From NCBI GenBank assembly GCA_003290165.1, contig QNQO01009150.1, positions 124,001 to 188,000 on the forward strand: a stretch of 64,000 bases of DNA. Reading direction: 5' to 3'. Of the stretch, positions 46,301 through 57,548 are shown in pieces (the stretch's first letter is position 1; each line of letters starts with the position of its first letter). The position numbers and the translations under genes are program-made. A model generated the notes under the pieces. The model worked only from the letters and a program-made list of their open reading frames with translations. It was not told the origin of the DNA and made no database searches. The DNA is from Berberis thunbergii. Taxonomy: Eukaryota; Streptophyta; Magnoliopsida; Ranunculales; Berberidaceae.

Positions 46301-48326
46301 AGGAAGTTTTGTGAGTCTAGTTTCTAGTGTCTCAAACGATACTCAATTGGAAGTTCCGTATTGAAAGTTATGCCTTTGTTAGTGTTAGCGTGTCAGATTT
46401 CCAACCTACACTTGAGCATTGGGTTGTAGTATTGACTAGTTACCAAACCCATTGACATAGATGATGTGCCGGGTCGGTGCTCAGCCTGACTTTTTTTCGC
46501 ACGAGTGCACGGAAGGCGTATCTCTTTATGGCAGACTCAATGGAGTGCCATTGCCAAGTAGGTGTTTGTTAGTCTGTTTGACTGCAGTTGATTTAATTCA
46601 TGTTATTAGTTCCTTACTTCATTGGTGCATATGCTTTCACCTAAAGGGAACTAACACGAGTTGTAAGGCTAGCCGGGAACCTTGGCTCTGATGGTGTGAC
46701 ATCCACACACTGGAAACTAAAGAATGCCAATACGCCACAGAACTACCCATCAAGATTTGTTATGAGTTATTGGCGTCTCAGCTGAACCCAGATGATGATA
46801 GCTTGATTATTGGGAGTGTGCATAAAAGCATCTAGATCGACTGAGTGCCACCCAGAATATGTTTCTTGCTGTGTACTGCTGCTCATGGTAGAGTTCTTAC
46901 CACTGACAATCTGATTAAAAGAGGTAGAGTTCTTACCACTGACCATCTGATTAAAAGAGGTAATGCGATGACTAAAGATGCCACCTGTGTGAATCTGAGT
47001 CAAGAAATTGTGTTAACATACCTATACTGAGTAACCATTTGGGCTGCAATTCTACCTTCTTTCAATTGTCTTAGAGTTTTCAATTTAGTTCATGAGTTAC
47101 TCTCACAGTGGCAACAGAATAGCTTTACAGGAATGTATTCACCAAGAAAGGAATGGGTAAGGAGAATCCCTCATGCAATTTTTCAGAAGTTATGGCTTGA
47201 AAGGAATAGCACATGTCTTGAGGGTAAAGGGGAAAATGTAAACAAATGCCAACAAATTTTGGTCATTTTGTGGATCCGAGGGAATATTTGGGGCTCCTAT
47301 TGGGACATAGTTTTGATAGTTGTATTTGTGGGTTGGGATAGATTTATCAACACAGTCAGATCATATCACAGCTTCATTGTATAGGGCTGGGTTGAAGTGA
47401 GTTCCTCTCTAACTTTAGCTCCTTTTGTGGTTAATACAAACCACTTTTTACTGACACACCCCCCACCGCCCTCGAAAAGAAAAAAAGAGATAATGATAAA
47501 CTCTCATTTTGAAACATGAAGTCAAGGAAATGTCAACTTACAGTCTTACACAATCAAATACCTTTGCAAATCAAACCCTCTAAATTGTTCCTAATCTGCG
47601 AGTCAACAACCTTGTTTGCAATAGTAAATTAAGAATCAACCTGTGAATTGATGACTACGGACTACCTACCACAAAAATTGGAAAGGAGAGAGAATAGTTT
47701 CCATCACCGTTTTCAGCCTCATTGCGAACACTTGGTATGATCTTGTAAGAAATGCTCAAAGACTAATCAGACAGAAGTATCCCACACATTCACTTTTTTC
47801 TTTCTTTCGAAATAAGAAATGATCAGGCAGAAATCTCCTACTCAGTGATGGTAGTTCTAAGGCATTACCTGTTTTACAATTGTCATTGTGATCTTTAACT
47901 CACGTAAAAGTTCCAGAAGTAGTAAGATAAGATCATACAAATTTCAGCAATGAGTGCATGTTAAGAATAATTTCAGTCATCCTCAGCAAAATGGTGACAG
48001 AAACCTTGTCAAGCTTTATTATTTACAGGTTTGTCCATGAAAGACTTGCTTGTATAGATTCTAAATTGGAGATCGTCAAACTATGTTTTCATTTTTTACA
48101 GGGAACAAGTAACCTGCTGGAGCTTTTGGAGAAGATGAACCTTAGAGTAGCGGAGGAATATAATTCTTTTGGTGATGTGGCCTCTGGTTTAAGGATATTT
48201 GTGGAGCAGTTGAAGGCCAAAAATAATAACTTTGACAAATGTTTTCAACAGATAGATGCAGTTGAGCAGCAAGTCACAGAATTGGAAGCAGTAATCACCA
48301 TGCTTGACAAATATGTTTCTTTGTAG
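43386..48326 (+). CDS. BLOS2: BLOC-1 subunit 2 (BLOS2), two exons
   Basis: Small coiled-coil subunit of BLOC-1, which in plants acts in endosome-to-vacuole sorting. Exon 1 (43386-43496, 37 codons) reads MSGEGAEAEAKKSESKLADS then LNDLFTNFSAMVKSELQ and ends at CAG|GT. Exon 2 (48102-48326) follows TTTTTTACAG and reads GTSNLLELLEKMNLRVAEEY, FGDVASGLRIFVEQLKAKN, QIDAVEQQVTELEAVITMLD, KYVSL, stop. The junction is phase 0 and gives the family signature 'MVKSELQGT...LLEKMN'. Total 111 codons. The ATG chosen gives the usual acidic N-terminus. The 3' end is odd: right after the TAG, shifted by one base, the sequence reads ESKVRSAYQ, the expected family C-terminus, so one base seems lost at about 48324. 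It is otherwise intact. The 4.6-kb intron is full of repeats. Confidence 0.88.
43497..45807 (+). other. BLOS2 intron, first half
   Basis: Non-coding. Holds a dispersed AT-rich repeat (44535-44830) related to 27415-27780. No other element boundaries could be fixed. Confidence 0.5.
45808..46518. mobile_element. TA-flanked terminal-inverted-repeat element, 711 bp
   Basis: Left end CACCTTCCGTGCACTCGTGC. Right end, inverted, CGCCTTCCGTGCACTCGTGC. TA lies on both sides (45806-45807 and 46519-46520), as for Tc1/mariner (Stowaway-type) insertions. Further matching pairs inside are 'ggcacatcatcta' and 'tagatgatgtgcc' and, nearer the middle, 'caacccaatggtcaagtg' and its inverse, so most of the element can fold back. 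No transposase. Confidence 0.82.
46887..46958 (+). repeat. 36-bp tandem duplication in the BLOS2 intron
   Basis: Two adjacent copies starting GGTAGAGTTCTTACCACTGA, with one mismatch. Confidence 0.9.
47133..47385 (+). pseudogene. LINE fragment in the BLOS2 intron
   Basis: RRIPHAIFQKLWLERNSTCL followed by EGKGENVNK resembles the end of plant LINE ORF2 proteins ('W..IP.A.FW..W.ERN.RCFEG'). Short and without other domains. In the sense orientation of BLOS2. Confidence 0.5.
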
Positions 48327-48454
48327 AATCAAAAGTTCGGTCTGCTTATCAAAGTTCAACTTCCGGATTATTTTTTAAGTTTTGTAAGTTGTTTTTATAC
48401 TTAATTCCACAATTTTAATGACACACCTTATGCATGCTCAGATTGTGCTTTAAA

Positions 48455-48590
48455 CATGAGGTCCAACTAATTGGTTCGGTTTGGTTAATGGTCGGTTCGG
48501 TTTCGATTTGAAAATTTTAAAACTGATCAAAGTCGGTTTGATTCACGATTAGGTGAAAAACTGAACCAATGGTTCGGTTTTCAACCCTAC
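48455..48590. mobile_element. Remnant related to the hAT-like MITE at 20956
   Basis: Ends GGTTTTCAACCCTA, the inverse of TAGGGTTGAAAACC, and is rich in 'ggttcggtttgg' words like the element in D. The other end is degraded. It lies just after the BLOS2 3' end. Confidence 0.55.
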
Positions 48591-48594
48591 CCCC

Positions 48595-51470
48595 CTTGAT
48601 GTTTACTATCATGTCGTCTCATTGAAAACCTTGCCATTAAAATTGGACAAAGAGGAAAAGAGTACAAAATTCTCAAGGAATATGGTGGATGTGCATAATG
48701 TTGTCTTATTAAAGCTTTGACTGAAAAACCTAATGGGATAAAATCGTGTTGCAGAAAAAAGAATACAACGTGTTCAATATCAATGTAGCATACTTCTTGA
48801 TGTTCTTGCAACATATTTATGAAAGCTCTATGTTCTGCGGGGCTATACTTCTGGATACTCCCCCAAACAAACCTCAATTAGTATGTTGTCTAAGCCAACA
48901 GATATAAAAATCAATTTCTTGAACGTTGATATAGGCAGTGCGTTGGTGAAGAGAACTGCAAAGTTGTCACTAGACCAAATTTGTTTAACTTCAAACATAT
49001 GGTTCTTCTGAAGCTCATATAGGTAGAAGAAGTTTTCTAGAATGTGTCCTTCGATCTCCCTTGATGAAGTCTTTTTGCTATTTAAATAATACATGCAAAT
49101 TTAACTTCATATCAATTAGACAGTTATTTCTTATATGTTGAGTTAATGATTTGTATATGTTGAGTTAATGATTTGAGCCAAACACATTTTTGGCTAATTT
49201 TATTCGGAGCAATAATTTCGAAATGGTTTGAGAATGTAACAGAATGGTTTGAGAAGGTAACTACTAACGTTTGTTTAATAAATCATCAAGAAATAGCTAC
49301 ACTTAAATTTATAAATACATAACCTGTCTGCGAGTGACCTTGTCGGGGTCATAAAAATGGTCTGAATTTACATAGCCAACTAGATAGGAATTATTAGATA
49401 AATCACAAGAATAAAACAAACTCATATCAATTGTCGCACGAAGATATCTGAATGTGTGTTTACTCCACTCTAGTGTCTACAGGAGTGTGCAAAATTATAT
49501 CTTGTTACTAGATTCACAAAAAATATATATATTAAGTCTTATAGATTGTGCCAAGTATAACAATGCACCAATGTCACTTGTAAATTGTACTTTATGACCA
49601 AGTATTTTCTCATTTTCTTCCTTTGGTTGATACAAATTTTTATTTACATCTAAAGATCAAACAATCATTGGCGTACTAATTGGATGAGATTTGTCCATAT
49701 TAAAACATTTTATTCCACTACGACTTCGCTCGATCTACAGGGCGAGACAATTTGGTTTTCCGAGGTCTTTCATTCAAATCCTTTCATTAAATAGTTAGCA
49801 ACATTTCAACATCTTCGGTATATCCAATAAGTTTTATATCATCTACATAAATTGCTGCTATAACAAACTCAGTGATAGATTTCTTTGAAAAGACATGGGA
49901 AAATGAAATTGTTTGCATATCTTTCTTTACACACTAATTACTAAGACGGTTGTACCATATCCTTCAGGATTGTTTCCAACCGTATAAGGCACGTCTTAGT
50001 TTTATTGAGTAAGTATTTCTTAACTTTATTTCATGCAAAGTAAATCTTTCAGGGATTTTTATGTAAATGTATATATTGCTTTAGGCAAATTAAATCATTT
50101 AAGGATTTTTATTTAAACGTACGTGTCCAAGTCCTCATATAAAAAAGTAATTACTACATTCATAAGTTTTCCAAAACCTACAAGATTTATTAAATATTTG
50201 AATGTAGTTATATCCGGAGAATATGTTTCATCAAAATCATTGCCGAATTTCTACAGGAATGCTTGTGCAACGAATCTTGCCTTATATCTGACAGTTTCAT
50301 TTTCTCATTTTGTTTTCTTACAAACATTTATTTGAAATCAACAGGGTTTACACACTTAAGTGTTTGCACTACACACCACATTTCTCAAGGGAACCCAAAT
50401 CCACTTTAACAACATAATTTATTTTGCCAATCATTTCATTTATCAACATTCGTATATGTTTTGTGGTTTAATATCATTATTTATATCATCGCCCTTTGAT
50501 ATTTCGATAGCTATCACGTATCTGAATAGGCCATCGATGACCATTTCATTTGAATTTCACATTCCTCGTAAATATCTTGAGATCTCATTATTGTTAGTTA
50601 CCTGAGCTCTTCATGGGCTTTTTGAGTCGCTTTAAAGATTTTCATTGTCAGTGCAAGGACATGAGCAATCACTTATGGGGTTGGAGAGGATGAGTATTGA
50701 AACATAACATATTTAGAGTGTTATATAAAACTACTTCTAGAGTTTTAGATACAACTTTCTTCTGAAGCTTGTAGCAGGAGTTTCAATTACTGTTTCTTTA
50801 ACAGTTTTATTAGGGCATTGTTTGTTATTCGTTCTCTTCTGGCATATAGTCTTTTGGAACCTATAGTTCTACTGCACTTCTAGCATGTTGTAGATTCAAT
50901 GACAACCTTATTTAAAGTTTGTCCTTCTAGAATACAAATCGAGTAGGTGTACCACACATTCGGCGTGCGTAGATTCACTAGATGCCTTATTCGAAGTTTG
51001 TCCTTCAGGGATACAAATTCGAGCTGGTGTATTCATAACTAACACATGATTTTGTTACTTTAGTTGCATCATTAAATGCATCATGTAATTGAGTCACAAT
51101 TGCTTGAAGACGTAATTTAGTCCTTATCTCATAATCACACTAGAATATTGTAGGGTCCAGATAAGACAGTGGAGGTATTCCATGATAATTCACACCGTTC
51201 TTTCTCCATTTGTTTTTCAGTAAGAATTTGATTATCTCTTCATAACGGTGGGAACATAGTCTCATCAGTCTGCAAATCTAGTAGGGAAAACGTCACTAGT
51301 TAAATATTTGAGATAGTGGATAATAGAAAGTGAGCCACAACCGACATAAATGCCTAAGTGGTTTTGATGACCCATCATAATTCGTTTTGGAGGTGACATA
51401 GGAATATGTACAACACAATTAAATTTTCATGGGTGTGACATATTTGGTTGACAACTATTTTATACATGCG
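48595..51470 (-). pseudogene. Decayed Ty1/copia element
   Basis: On the minus strand: FVIAAIYVDDIKLIGYTEDV contains the reverse-transcriptase active-site block YVDD (about 49838-49849). YLRATIDMSLFYSCD and LVGYVNSDHFYDPDK belong to the RT/RNase H junction. FYLYELQKNHMFEVKQIWSS and DNFAVLFTNALPISTFKKL (48843-49094) form the RNase H end, in the right order. Upstream pieces (about 50600-51300) look like the linker before RT. Stops and frame changes are everywhere. The part below 48840 may be an LTR remnant. Confidence 0.75.
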
Positions 51471-54400
51471 AGACTAGATGTTCAACAACCGTCTATATCG
51501 ATGAGCAAAAACAATAAAAAAATGTTAAAGTAAGTTGCATTGTCAAGTTTGATAGACTTTATGTAATGGTATCTAAATTGTGCTCTAAGCAAAAGGATGT
51601 GTGACGGGAAAACACATATGAGACCATCTAGTGAATGCATATAATAATATTGTGCAATATCTAAAATGTCTACTAGCATGGTGAATTGGACCAGAAATGC
51701 CACAATGTATTTTCTATAAGAATGACAGAAACTCAGAATGAGTCTTGTAATAAGTTTACTATGTGAACAAGGAGTACAAAAGTACCTGTAAGTTGAGAGT
51801 GACTTATTTTAAGCTTATGAGGTAAAACGACATGTGATACAACACTCCGATGATTGTATAATCCCAATAAGTTTCGAATAATATCTCTAATGTAAGCTAT
51901 CAACTTTCAACATTAGATGTGATGCATATATTTTAGAAATTAAACAAGTTTATTCTAGAACTCATGAATATAACCATGTTGGATTAATAAATGTGTGTCA
52001 ATTAATGATAAAAGGTAAGCTCTTCCGGAGCCTTCAGTAAATTGCATATGTTATATCTAAAAGGCCAGTGTTGAGAAATTTTTTGACCTGTCAATTTAGT
52101 ATTTATAGTGGCATTATCAATATGATTGTCTATCATTTCTAGTTTATAAACCATACTCTTTAAAAAAATGTATGTAGTAAATAAATAAATCAAGCTAATC
52201 AAAATATGATATACTGCATATATTCACAAGTAGAAGAAAGTAAACAAAAAATTACAAGGAATTAAAATAAGCAAGTATTTCAATGAAACATTAACTATGA
52301 TATATATTATTGGGCTTAGCTAAAATTTGATAGAGATTATCATTTTCAGTAGCCAGTGTTTTAGACTACTTCTGGTGGTTTTAAAATAAGTATTAGACAT
52401 GGAGTAACATTGTTGTAACAACCCTTGTTGAGATGATTACATTAGCTAGTGACTAATTTTTCTGGAGTTGCCACATATTTGTTAAGGTATTAAGTTCTTC
52501 TATGTTTCTGTTTTGGTGAAGGCTAAAAATAACATAGAAAATCATAACTAGACAAGAACTAAAATGTATACGTATATTTTATTATAACCAAAATTTGTCA
52601 TACATATCACACTAGCATATATATCATACTATTATATACATTACAACTTCATACATTACTAAAAAGAGTAAACTCCACTGGTCCATACATGGTCTATAAA
52701 CTTTGCTACAACTTGATTGTTTTCAATAATTGGTTGTAGCATTAGTACTTATCTGTCATTATCCACTATGTCCTTAGTCAATGCATATATGCAATGATGG
52801 ATCATCAACTTCACAAGAACCATAAGGAGATAACATTGTAGCTATTTCAACACTCTTTACTCTTATTCCATAAACATCACGATAGCTAGGTGTGGCTGGA
52901 TTAGATTCCAAGTGGTAAGGTTGAGGTGGAGGTGTGGTTGCATTTAACCTTAACGGCTTGGGTGTATTCGCTCTTAAAGACTCTGAGTCAACACTCATCA
53001 AGCTACCATTCTCATTATGAGTGCGTTGGAGTATGATATTAAATTAAGATTACACATTCGCTCCAAAGCCTTGTGCACAATGCTTAGCAGGGAAACTAGA
53101 TGATGATGAAAATACTTTCATGTATCTTTGGTCCTCTAAATACTCATGTCCTTAACACTCAATGTATCAATTCTTTTAGAAGCTAAAGCGATTGTCGATC
53201 AATTTCTTCCTAATGAGCTTTCATAGCAAATTTCATTATCAGTAAATATGAAATCATCTCATAAACACATGTTATCAGAAAGGTATTAAACAAAATATTA
53301 ACACAATTTCCTAGGAAATATGGTTATATTACTAAAGTATAACATCCCTAAGCTTTGATATTAAAACTATGATGCCACTAATTTGAAACATATAGAATCC
53401 GAGATATCATCTAGGAAAACAAACTTTATCAAGACAACCACTTATCGGAATAACCAATCATGAAACAGTACAAGATTGTATAACATACATTTGATAAAGT
53501 CACAGACTGTAACCATAAGCTGGTGGTTCAACCATGAGATGTCTTAATATCAATACCATTGACTCATCCATCATAACTTTGCCATTATCATTTACTTCAA
53601 GGAGACAAATCCTAGGTTATATTAATGAGCAAAATATCACTATTACAACAACACATTCTATGCATGAAAAATAATTTCTATTGTTCAAATTTTTTTAAAT
53701 CAAATTGGGTAGCATCGGTCCTAATCACAATTTTGAATTACATGACACAAAATATCTCTTACAACTTAACGAGTAATTTAATTACATAAACAATATCAAA
53801 TTGGTCATGAGGATATATAAAACATAATATAATTTGAAAATAAATTCGAGCTAAAAAAGTACATACCCCAAGCACACTCAAATCGAAGTGAAATAAAATA
53901 TAATAATAACCCACGTACCGTTCAATTGGTCGAAACCTCGTGCGTGCGGATAACATGTGAAAATTGAATCGGAAAGTAACAATACTAGATAGAGAAATTA
54001 ATGGAACTAAAGAGATTTGATCTATGCAGATATCATTTCATATTCATATACTCATTATATATTCACTGTTACAAAGGAACTAAAGCGGCAAAGCCTATAT
54101 ATATCTATGTTACAAAGGAACCAAAGCCCATATATAGGCATGATAAAAATGAGTTGACTCGTCCCTTAAAGTATAGATACATGCCCTATGGCCACCATGT
54201 GTCACATCTTGGAAGAGGCAGACATCACTCAAGACACTATGTGGGAAAAATCTAGGATGCTTGGTATCTTGTCCGATGGGTACTAAGCATCATTGATTTG
54301 CGTCAAGATAAGTGTAACACTTGTCTCGATGAAAAATCAACGGTGCTGCACTCACCAGGCATAGTAGTAGGCACCCTAGTCTTACTCCACCATGTATATT

Positions 54401-54573
54401 GGTAGAGTTGCATGATGGACCCCATATGGAGCATGGAATTGTGCCATCTCAACAGGAGGTCGACATCAGCGAGCTTTCACAATCCAATAATGCCTTCTTT
54501 TCGTTTGTTACTTTTTAATTGTTTTATTTTATTTTCTTAAAATGTTAAAATTTTACTAAAACTATCAAAGGGT
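51471..54573. other. AT-rich region, no gene established
   Basis: One minus-strand frame (52774-53001, beginning MMSVDSESLRANTPKPLRLN, Pro-rich, ending SCEVDDPSLHICID) has a more protein-like composition than its surroundings, but I do not recognise it and see no flanking exons. Otherwise only short frames. Confidence 0.4.
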
Positions 54574-55453
54574 TATGGGTAGGCACGGTCCGAGATTGGA
54601 TTTATCTCGGTCCAGTGAAAATGGTTAGAAATGGAGGAAATTTTTTGGCCCGGTTCAACGCTGAAATTGAATAGAAACTAGGGTGTTGTGCACATATAAT
54701 ATGAATGGGGAATTCTAATTGTCAAAGAGAGAGAGAGAGAGAGAGAGAGGTGACTCGTGTATGCTTCGTGCATCATCTGTGTGGAAACACAAAAACTTTA
54801 TTCCTTGTCTATCAAAATCAAGAACTGGTTCCTTTCTAGTCTCTAAAACCATAATCAGAGGAAAAGCAAAGTGAAGTTTGCATTTCCTTCCATTCTGGCT
54901 TAAGATCTATTAGTGAGTGTCTGTATTAAACACTCCTCCACTCTTATTTTCCCATCATCCAATGCTTCCCATTCTCCTTCTCTTCCTCCTCCATGGCTCT
55001 CCACTTCCCTCGTCCCACGCCACCCTCAATTCAATCTCTTTCTCTACCACTGTAACTCGCTACCCCACTTCAATATGATCTCATAGTTTCTCGTCTAGTT
55101 TGTTCTCCACAGCCACAATGTCAGCATCGAAGAACCCCTCTTTCGCGTATTCGAGCAACAGTGGGACAAATCCTTACGGCGACAGAAAAAGAACAAAATC
55201 TTAGCTTTGTAAATGGGTGGGTGTGGGTGTTTAGGCTTTGGTTTGGACAAAAATGGGTTGGGCTTTGATTTTGTTTGGATTTGCAAAATAATCCTGAGTC
55301 CCTGAAGCCCATAAGCACATATGCGCTATAGTAACCGGGACGGTTTGGGATGGATTGGGACTTAAATTTGTGGAATCGGTTCAGTCTCGATGGATTTGAA
55401 CGGGTCGGTCCGGGATTTTTGCTCGGTCCTTGAAAGGACCTCGAGCCCCCCTA
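54574..55453. mobile_element. hAT-like element, 880 bp, degraded ends
   Basis: Left end TATGGGTAGGCACGGTCCGA and right end, inverted, TAGGGGGGCTCGAGGTCC are similar to the TAGGGGTGGGCA ends of the hAT element at 58756. Both subterminal zones repeat 'cggtccgg' words. No target duplication is visible. A (GA)n run is at 54727-54749. The middle (about 54990-55200) has unusually GC-rich, exon-like sequence. Confidence 0.5.
54727..54749. repeat. (GA)n microsatellite
   Basis: About 11 uninterrupted GA units inside the hAT-like element. Confidence 0.9.
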
Positions 55454-57548
55454 AAACAAAAAAACCCCATGTTATCATCTCAAGAAAGTTCTGATCTCAA
55501 TGATCTTCTTCAAATTGAAGCTTGCTCAACTCCTCGGCTTCGTCTCAGCTAAAATGGGTCACTATCAGCAACTCTTGATCAAATCGAGGGTGCATTCTAC
55601 TAACTTTCGGATCTGACTACATTAGCATGGCATGAAGCAATAGGTTCTAAAACAGTCATCGTTGTAGACTCGTGACTCTGATGAAACCTCCCTAAAGCCT
55701 AGATAGGAGTTGAAATCAGATCAACTGGTTCTTCTTGACAAAAGGCTTGATACCACATAGTCACACTTGTTCTGCAATTCACACTACCTCATCTCTAGAC
55801 GAGGGATTTGTGCTACCTTCCTTGAGATCTGCCTACTGCTTAAAGGCCAAAGGTTATCTTAACTAAAATAAAATAGACCATTTTTTTTCCCCTTAAAGCC
55901 AAACATGGGTTGTTTGATAAAAGAAAATAATGAGTTAATGAATTCCTCATATAACGTTGAATTTTATCATATAACGTCATATGAAGCTAAATGAATAATT
56001 TTTCTCAAGTTGATCATCTTCATCTCAGGTCCTACATTTTCTCCCTCTATCATTTTAAACTATTTATTATTACCAAGCTTTTTAATTCTCGTTAGATGTT
56101 TGACAAGGCTTTAAAAGCGTGGGAAGAACAAAGTCAATCAAAAATTGTTGTAGGCTGTAAGAAGCTTAGGGAAAAGGACACTGGTACATACTGATATTTC
56201 ATTTGGTTACTAAACCAAGCCACATCAATTTTGCTATCAGTTGCATTTCCGATGGAGGACATTTTCTCCTTGTCACTTACAGTCAAAGTACTGGGACCTA
56301 AAGATACATTTAACAGCTGCTAAACGACTGATTCTTCAATTAAGATACAACTATTCATTCATAATATGAATGGCAAAACTACCATTCAAAACTCTTTCAA
56401 AATTTTAAATTTGAAGATAACAAATTTACTCTGAAAGCGCCATACACACCTACTCCTACAGCCAATAAGTACAAGATTTCACCATCTAAAGGGTATTTGT
56501 CAAGAATCTGCAGAAGAATTTAAAATGACAGCCTGCAAGCTATTGGTAGAATTTAATGTGGGGTAATCCTAATATTCAAAGATATGCAGTTAAATGGTAG
56601 GTCGACAATCCGTAGCAACAAAGGAATATGATGGAACTTGTGGTCCTACCGTATATGATTCTACTTGTTTTTATCATTAAGAGCTTTGGTCATGCAAACT
56701 GGTCCTCGGCCCCTCCAGACAAATCCACATTGCAGCAGATAACACCCTCCTCATCATATAGATCCAAATTCATTGAAAATAAAATGTCTGAACAGCAACA
56801 TACTGGATCCACAGGTCATGGGGAAGGGGGGGTGAACAGAATTTACTCAACGTCTCACCGCAGAATATATATGTGAACCATGAATTTTCTTTACAAGTCA
56901 CCTCATTTTTACCGATAAACTCCTGAGAGATTCAAGACTTTTGCCCCCGACTGTATGGTAAGGTAAAATGTTCGGATGAAACAACTTGTACTGTCTGTCA
57001 TGAGAGAAACTCCGAGAATATTGACATTTGACATCTAACAGGATAGACATTGCTCAAGAAGGTCAACATTTCCAATTGTATATGATATACATGGATGTAG
57101 ATATTCTAGTTTATAATACTCATCAAAAGAACATTTAAATCTTCATTTAAAACTTCATACTGATCTCTAAACCAACACAAATACACAACAAACTGCATTT
57201 TAGGTTTCTCCTCAAGGAACTCAATAAACAACTCTTACCCTCACTTTCAGACCCAACATAATGGGTTTCTCTTGTTCATATTTAGTATCTTAAAAAATCA
57301 AACACAAAACAAATAGAAAGAAACGGACATTTGGCTGTATAGCAGACCTGAGAAACCTTAGAGCAATAGAGCTTTGATCTCCTCCCTTGGGCTATGTACA
57401 AGAATCTTGACCTTGGCTCCAGATCTAGCTCTAGTAGCTTAGCACTTCAGAATTGGGCTGTTAACAATTTCTGATCCATAGATTAGTAAAAGAGTTAACA
57501 TACACAAGATTTGCATTGGTAAGGTCTGATTAAATGATAAGGAGATGA
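55454..57548. other. Region downstream of the bHLH gene
   Basis: Includes the probable 3' untranslated region of the bHLH gene at its right edge. An 82-codon plus-strand frame (56628-56876) starts with a hydrophobic stretch but is not recognised. Nothing else seen. Confidence 0.45.

Noticed and set aside
47958..48101. Upstream extension of the BLOS2 exon 2 reading frame (MLRIISVILSKMVTETLSS...)
   Set aside because: This is intron sequence before a good TTTTTTACAG acceptor. Only the part from 48102 matches BLOS2, and it joins exon 1 in phase.
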